Assembly (NCBI GenBank): GCA_002633005.1
Contig: NMRA01000253.1
Coordinates: 261,251-325,250, forward strand
DNA length: 64,000 nt
Source: Phoronis australis
Taxonomy: Eukaryota > Phoronida > Phoronidae
Reading direction: 5' to 3'
Both the position numbers and the translations under genes were made by a program. Positions 59,894-64,000 of this stretch are shown piece after piece; the stretch's first letter is position 1; each line of letters opens with the position of its first letter. Below the pieces are notes generated by a model. The model did no database searches. It saw only the letters and a program-made list of their open reading frames with translations, and was not told where the DNA came from.

Positions 59894-62698
59894 TTATACT
59901 CCAGTGTCTCCGAGTTTGCTTTGGTTTGTCGTGACAGAAATGGTAGAAGGTTCGGATTGGTCGTTGTATTTGCCCACGATCCTTATCGCCAAAATGACGC
60001 CTACAGCGTCTGCACAAGCCACAACAGCAGCGGCGCTAACTCCTGGTAGGTATCCCTCAATAGGTACGCCATTTTCATCAGTTTCGTTTTTCTCTCTTTC
60101 CTCGCTTTTCTTGGGGTCTTTTATCAACTTTACATTTGACGACCACCCCATGATGTTTTTAACCACACAGGTGTAATTCCCACCAATAAATTTATCTACC
60201 GGTATACTCGAGAGTCCGACTGTTTTAGATTCTGTAATATTCTGTCGAATAGAACAATTCACATCATTTCCTCCAGCGTCTTGGAGCACCATAACTGGAG
60301 ACGGATCTCCGTAAGATGTGCATTGGATTAGTACCCCAATGTCGTCATACATGACTTCAATTACCGGATAACTTGGCTTGCGACAAGTAAAAATGGGAGA
60401 CACAAACGATTCTATGGTTGGTTGAGTTTTAGTGGGAGAATTACATGTAGGGGTGTCATACTTGTTGTTTGGACCTTTGAGAAGTAGGCTCAACTGATAG
60501 ACCCATGCCTGCAATGGATACATGAAGCAGTTGCAGTGAAGTGGGTTGTTCGACACAAAGAGATTACGTAAGCGTTTTCCTCGGCTGATCAACTTCCGCA
60601 ATATATCGTGTGGCACAACTTTAATACTGTTATTGCGAACAGACAAAGTATTCAATTCCGTCAGGTGTTTCACGGCCCCTTCCTCAATTTCTGTAATGCC
60701 ACAGTTATCCAGTTCAAGGAATTCCAACGATGCAAGGTAACTAAACATATTGCGACTTATTATTCGGAGTCTATTTCCAGAAAGATCAAGTTCCCACAGA
60801 GAAGTCATATTGTCAAAGGCATCTTTATCTATACAGTCAATGTTTGCATACGACATGTTTAAGGTCTGAAGATCGAGCATTCCTGAAAGCATCTTGCTCT
60901 TTACAGAACCAAAATTGTTACCACTTAGGGTCAGATGCAAAACCTTGGTCATTTTGGCAGTGGCAAAATTTTTAATATTATTATCGTCCATATGAATTTC
61001 CATAACGTCTCGTGGCAAGGTGATGGCACTCACACGAATCATTCCATTTCCTTCTAAATGTAACCGTTTAAGTGACGTTAACTTATCAAAAGCACTTTCT
61101 TCAATCGAAATAATCTTGTTGAGTGCAAGATTTAATTTTATCAAAGATTCAAGTCCTTCAAGCGTGTGAGCAGATATGTGTTTTATGAGGTTTTTAGCAA
61201 GATCTAGGAATTTCAGCCGACGACAAAGTTTAAATGGTTGATCATTCAAATCAGATATATTGCTCCCCGATAGATCCAACTCAACAACGTCTCCAAAATT
61301 ACCAATAAATGTGTGCGAAACGGAAAGCTGCCCAAAATCTCCCTGCAGCTCGAATGCTTTAATGTTTGTGAGAAGTGACGCGTTTAACGTAACGTTGATA
61401 TTAGTGACGGATATACGTATTGCGGTAAACTTAAACGGAGAGACTATTTGCATCTCGCCAACTGGATTTCCTCTCATTTCCAACAACATTGGACTTTTGG
61501 GACCATCAAAATCGCAAGAGGTTATTGCTGAAATTTTATTCCCTCTGAGGTGAAGAAATCGCAAACTTGCTAAATCATCAAAAGGTCGATCTCCAAGGGA
61601 ATGTATGTCGTTGAAGCTTAGAATCAAGGTGTCCAATTTAATTAGACCACGAAACATTCCACGCGTCAAAATTGTAATTCGGTTATTTCCCAGAAATAAC
61701 TCTCGAAGATTTCTCATGTGAAAAAACGACTTTTCTTCTATTTTCGCTATCCTGTTCCCTGTTAGGTACAGAGTTTTAATTGATTGCAGACATGAAAACG
61801 TGTTTTTATTAACCAGTGGAAGCCAGTTTCCTGACAGCACAAGCTTTTCAACTAAGGAATAGGAACAAAGTGATCCATTTTCAATTTTTGAAATATTGTT
61901 GAAAGACATGTCAATAGAGATACCGTAATTCGAAAGAACATATGAGTCTTCAACTACCTGTAAAAGATTATGCCGTAAATCTACAAATTGTAACGCAGGT
62001 AGCACTAATTGATCAACCTCGCTAACTGAATTGTTTCTCAACATTAGCAACCTCAAATTTTCCAGTCCTTTAAATACATTGTTGTCCACCCTGGCCAAGT
62101 TGTTGTTCTGGAGTGCAAGACGTGTTAACTTTTTCAGCCCGTCAAATGTTCCATTTCCGATCCTAGAAACATTGTTGTCTGCGATGCGCAATACTTCAAG
62201 ATTGCTCAAGCTATGTCCAAAGGAATTAACATCCAACGAAGTGACAGAGTTATCAGTTAAAAGCAATACTCTTAAGGACGGCGTTTCTTTAAAAATGTTG
62301 TGGAAAAGAAATGACAAACGATTACCGGTGAGATCCAGAGTTAGTAAGTTGAACAAACCACTTAACGTTTGGCTTGTCAACGTGTGTATTTCATTATAGC
62401 TAAAATCCAATTTTTCGAGTTTGGTTAAAGACGAAAGAAGTCTGTCTGAGACATTAGACACGCGGTTGTGTCCCAGGTAAAGGTACTGCACTTGAGATAA
62501 ATGAGTCAGCGCGTTTCGCTCAATCTTGCGGATGCCACATCTCCGGAAGTTCACAGTAGAGGTGTCGTTGAAATGTAACGTTTTCTCCTTGGACAACACT
62601 TTGTTTTTCCATTGCAAGCAGATAGCGCAAGAGAAATTCCACCAACTTGAACTGCAGAGCGCCAACAAAATTAATACACGTCCACTTGCCGCAGCCAT
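59894..62698 (-). CDS. LRR-Ig single-pass transmembrane protein, intronless
   Basis: One uninterrupted exon of 934 codons. The start is ATG at 62698 (MAAASGRVL); the frame continues eight codons upstream, but only to a TTG. In order: a signal peptide (VLILLALCSSSWW) ending near residue 25; a short Cys-containing cap; about 26 leucine-rich repeats (e.g. LEKLDFSYN, LLTLDLTGN, LWELDLSGN), residues about 60-690; an LRR C-terminal cap (NPLHCNC); one Ig-like domain at about 775-860 with Cys pair LIQC/NYTC; an acidic juxtamembrane stretch; a membrane segment at about 887-907 (VVACADAVGVILAIRIV); a 25-residue tail ending DTGV. This is the plan of LRR-Ig adhesion and receptor proteins (LRIG-, LINGO- or AMIGO-like), so a cell-surface recognition role is likely, without clear orthology. 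The short tail lacks a kinase or TIR domain. Confidence 0.92.
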   Translation of the reverse strand: MAAASGRVLILLALCSSSWWNFSCAICLQWKNKVLSKEKTLHFNDTSTVNFRRCGIRKIERNALTHLSQVQYLYLGHNRVSNVSDRLLSSLTKLEKLDFSYNEIHTLTSQTLSGLFNLLTLDLTGNRLSFLFHNIFKETPSLRVLLLTDNSVTSLDVNSFGHSLSNLEVLRIADNNVSRIGNGTFDGLKKLTRLALQNNNLARVDNNVFKGLENLRLLMLRNNSVSEVDQLVLPALQFVDLRHNLLQVVEDSYVLSNYGISIDMSFNNISKIENGSLCSYSLVEKLVLSGNWLPLVNKNTFSCLQSIKTLYLTGNRIAKIEEKSFFHMRNLRELFLGNNRITILTRGMFRGLIKLDTLILSFNDIHSLGDRPFDDLASLRFLHLRGNKISAITSCDFDGPKSPMLLEMRGNPVGEMQIVSPFKFTAIRISVTNINVTLNASLLTNIKAFELQGDFGQLSVSHTFIGNFGDVVELDLSGSNISDLNDQPFKLCRRLKFLDLAKNLIKHISAHTLEGLESLIKLNLALNKIISIEESAFDKLTSLKRLHLEGNGMIRVSAITLPRDVMEIHMDDNNIKNFATAKMTKVLHLTLSGNNFGSVKSKMLSGMLDLQTLNMSYANIDCIDKDAFDNMTSLWELDLSGNRLRIISRNMFSYLASLEFLELDNCGITEIEEGAVKHLTELNTLSVRNNSIKVVPHDILRKLISRGKRLRNLFVSNNPLHCNCFMYPLQAWVYQLSLLLKGPNNKYDTPTCNSPTKTQPTIESFVSPIFTCRKPSYPVIEVMYDDIGVLIQCTSYGDPSPVMVLQDAGGNDVNCSIRQNITESKTVGLSSIPVDKFIGGNYTCVVKNIMGWSSNVKLIKDPKKSEEREKNETDENGVPIEGYLPGVSAAAVVACADAVGVILAIRIVGKYNDQSEPSTISVTTNQSKLGDTGV

Positions 62699-64000
62699 TG
62701 TAAGTAAACTGAGGCGTGCCAACTACTAATGTATATCAGCGTTTTGGTTAGGCAGCGCCACCTTTCGGTTAGTAATCTATTGGCTGTTACAGCAGTAATG
62801 GTTATCGACTAAGTAGTGGAAAGAGATCATGTTATTCATGTTTTTGAACCACAATATAACCAAGCTGACGCCGGAATTCTACTTTATTATCTCATAGTTA
62901 ATCAGTCATTTTGTTGTTTCACATCCAGACTGTTATCATTCGTTGCAAATAATTCAGTTCACTGAAATGCCCAAGGGTTACTATTTGATTATATTGCTCT
63001 TAGTTGCAATTCAAGTCGTCAGAAAGCAAAAATGACATATTCGATCGTGGGCACATGCATTATAATGCTTCATTTTTGTTGACATCCTGTCACGATGCAT
63101 GTTGTCGGCGACTGTAGCTTGTCCAGGCAGAACTTTTTGCAAAGCGAACATTTGATGCAAGGCACTGAATGTATCAACCGTGTACTTGTTATTCAAAGTT
63201 TGTGAATAGGGTTCTTTCAGCGTGCTGCGGGTAGCTGCAGCGCAAAGCGTTTTTGGGTAAAGCAAAAATTCCGTAGATCATGTTAAATGTATGGAGGTTG
63301 CAAGCTATTGTTTAACTTGCGAGATCCATTCAACGGGACTACGTGTGTGCATGTAGCATGGCTGTCACTTATTGGACGGTACATGTACCATTGTTTTCCT
63401 TTCCTGGGTCTTAGTTGGATATAACAAAAAAGTCGCACTGATATCGTACTCGGTCGCAAATCAGCCGGTTACCGATAAATGGTAACCGTTATCTTTATTG
63501 TGGTGAAAAAATAAAGAATGGATACGTCTATCAACCGACGAGTTTGCGACCAATTTCCCGGAAAATGCAACACTCCTCAGCGAACACGGGTATCTCGGAC
63601 AAAAGTTTGTCCAGCAAGTTAGTCATCTCGGGGTTGCATACCCAACCATGCCTGCTTTTACCCGCTCAAGGGCATGCTTCTTCGCTCGCTCACTTACATT
63701 TTGTGTACAAGTGGTTCTCCTGCACATTATTCCAATTCTGTCGACACCACTTTCTCATTCTGCGCCGTGTGGTCTTAGGCATGTATAATATAATTCTAAT
63801 GCAAAATGTTCTTGAGCGTCCGTTCTTTCTATTCGTTATCCACGAAAGTTTTAAGAGTCACTGCATGAGAAAGTGAGGCAGATGAGGGGGCATAACGTGT
63901 CACAAATTTTTTGACGTATAATTTTATTGGCTCTTAGGTGGAACGGTCAACACCAAATAAACAGTCTCATTTAATTGCGTCACAGAAAAAATGTCCCCCT
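62699..64000. other. upstream region of the LRR-Ig gene, no gene seen
   Basis: Probably holds the promoter of the minus-strand LRR-Ig gene, but I see no clear TATA or initiator. The 110-codon plus-strand frame at 63544-63876 shows no domain, leader or splice signal I can support. Confidence 0.45.

Noticed and set aside
62699-62722. Eight extra N-terminal codons for the LRR-Ig protein
   Set aside because: The upstream extension begins with TTG, not ATG. The ATG at 62698 is followed at once by a good signal peptide.
63544-63876. 110-codon plus-strand frame upstream of the LRR-Ig gene
   Set aside because: No leader, domain or splice support; could be part of a divergent noncoding transcript, but nothing shows it.
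1-64000. CRISPR arrays, operons, rRNA or bacterial mobile elements
   Set aside because: Both strands were read with these in mind; the only regular repeats are a minisatellite, microsatellites and transposon repeats, all eukaryotic in character.

Overview
This is nuclear DNA from a metazoan. AT-rich, gene-poor sequence with spliced exons (GT/AG boundaries), long introns and several classes of retrotransposon fits a marine invertebrate. The domain content (a PAN + fibronectin III + Caspr-type fibrinogen-like secreted protein, an intronless LRR-Ig receptor, THAP fragments) makes an anthozoan cnidarian my best guess; that is inference, not proof. Nothing here is bacterial: no operons, Shine-Dalgarno sites or CRISPR arrays.

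Layout. 1-2.3 kb: no gene seen. 2.3-5.1 kb (+): a small Cys/His-rich gene of unknown function whose later exon is split by a 5'-truncated LINE. 5.1-13.1 kb: noncoding, with a 15-bp minisatellite at 8.7-8.9 kb. 13.1-33.1 kb (+): a six-exon gene for a secreted PAN-FN3-Caspr/fibrinogen-like protein. Its introns hold a decayed LINE (18.7-19.9 kb), a fold-back MITE (20.6-21.0 kb), a candidate TIR element (15.7-17.3 kb) and a 1.4-kb tandem duplication that meets exactly at a single N. 33-36.6 kb: noncoding, with a second MITE subfamily. 36.8-40.1 kb (-): a wrecked Gypsy-like pol element apparently lacking its integrase core. 40.8-50.2 kb: noncoding, with microsatellites and hairpins. 50.25-51.56 kb: an inverted repeat carrying two facing THAP-domain gene fragments. 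53.6-58.5 kb (+): a complete but inactivated Ty1/copia retrotransposon with both LTRs and a primer site matching the anticodon arm of initiator-Met tRNA, its integrase interrupted by the same MITE family as at 20.6 kb. 59.9-62.7 kb (-): an intact single-exon gene for a 934-residue LRR-Ig transmembrane protein. 62.7-64 kb: no gene seen.

Two host genes look functional, the PAN-FN3-Caspr-like gene and the LRR-Ig gene. Both encode extracellular recognition or adhesion proteins, but nothing in the sequence links them functionally. Most of the rest is transposon-derived. The best leads are the LINE-split unknown family, the THAP fold-back, the MITE-in-copia nesting, the half-tRNA primer site, and a strong excess of the palindrome TACATGTA throughout. 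The three single-N positions (4343, 24195, 31015) mark assembly problems that affect interpretation.
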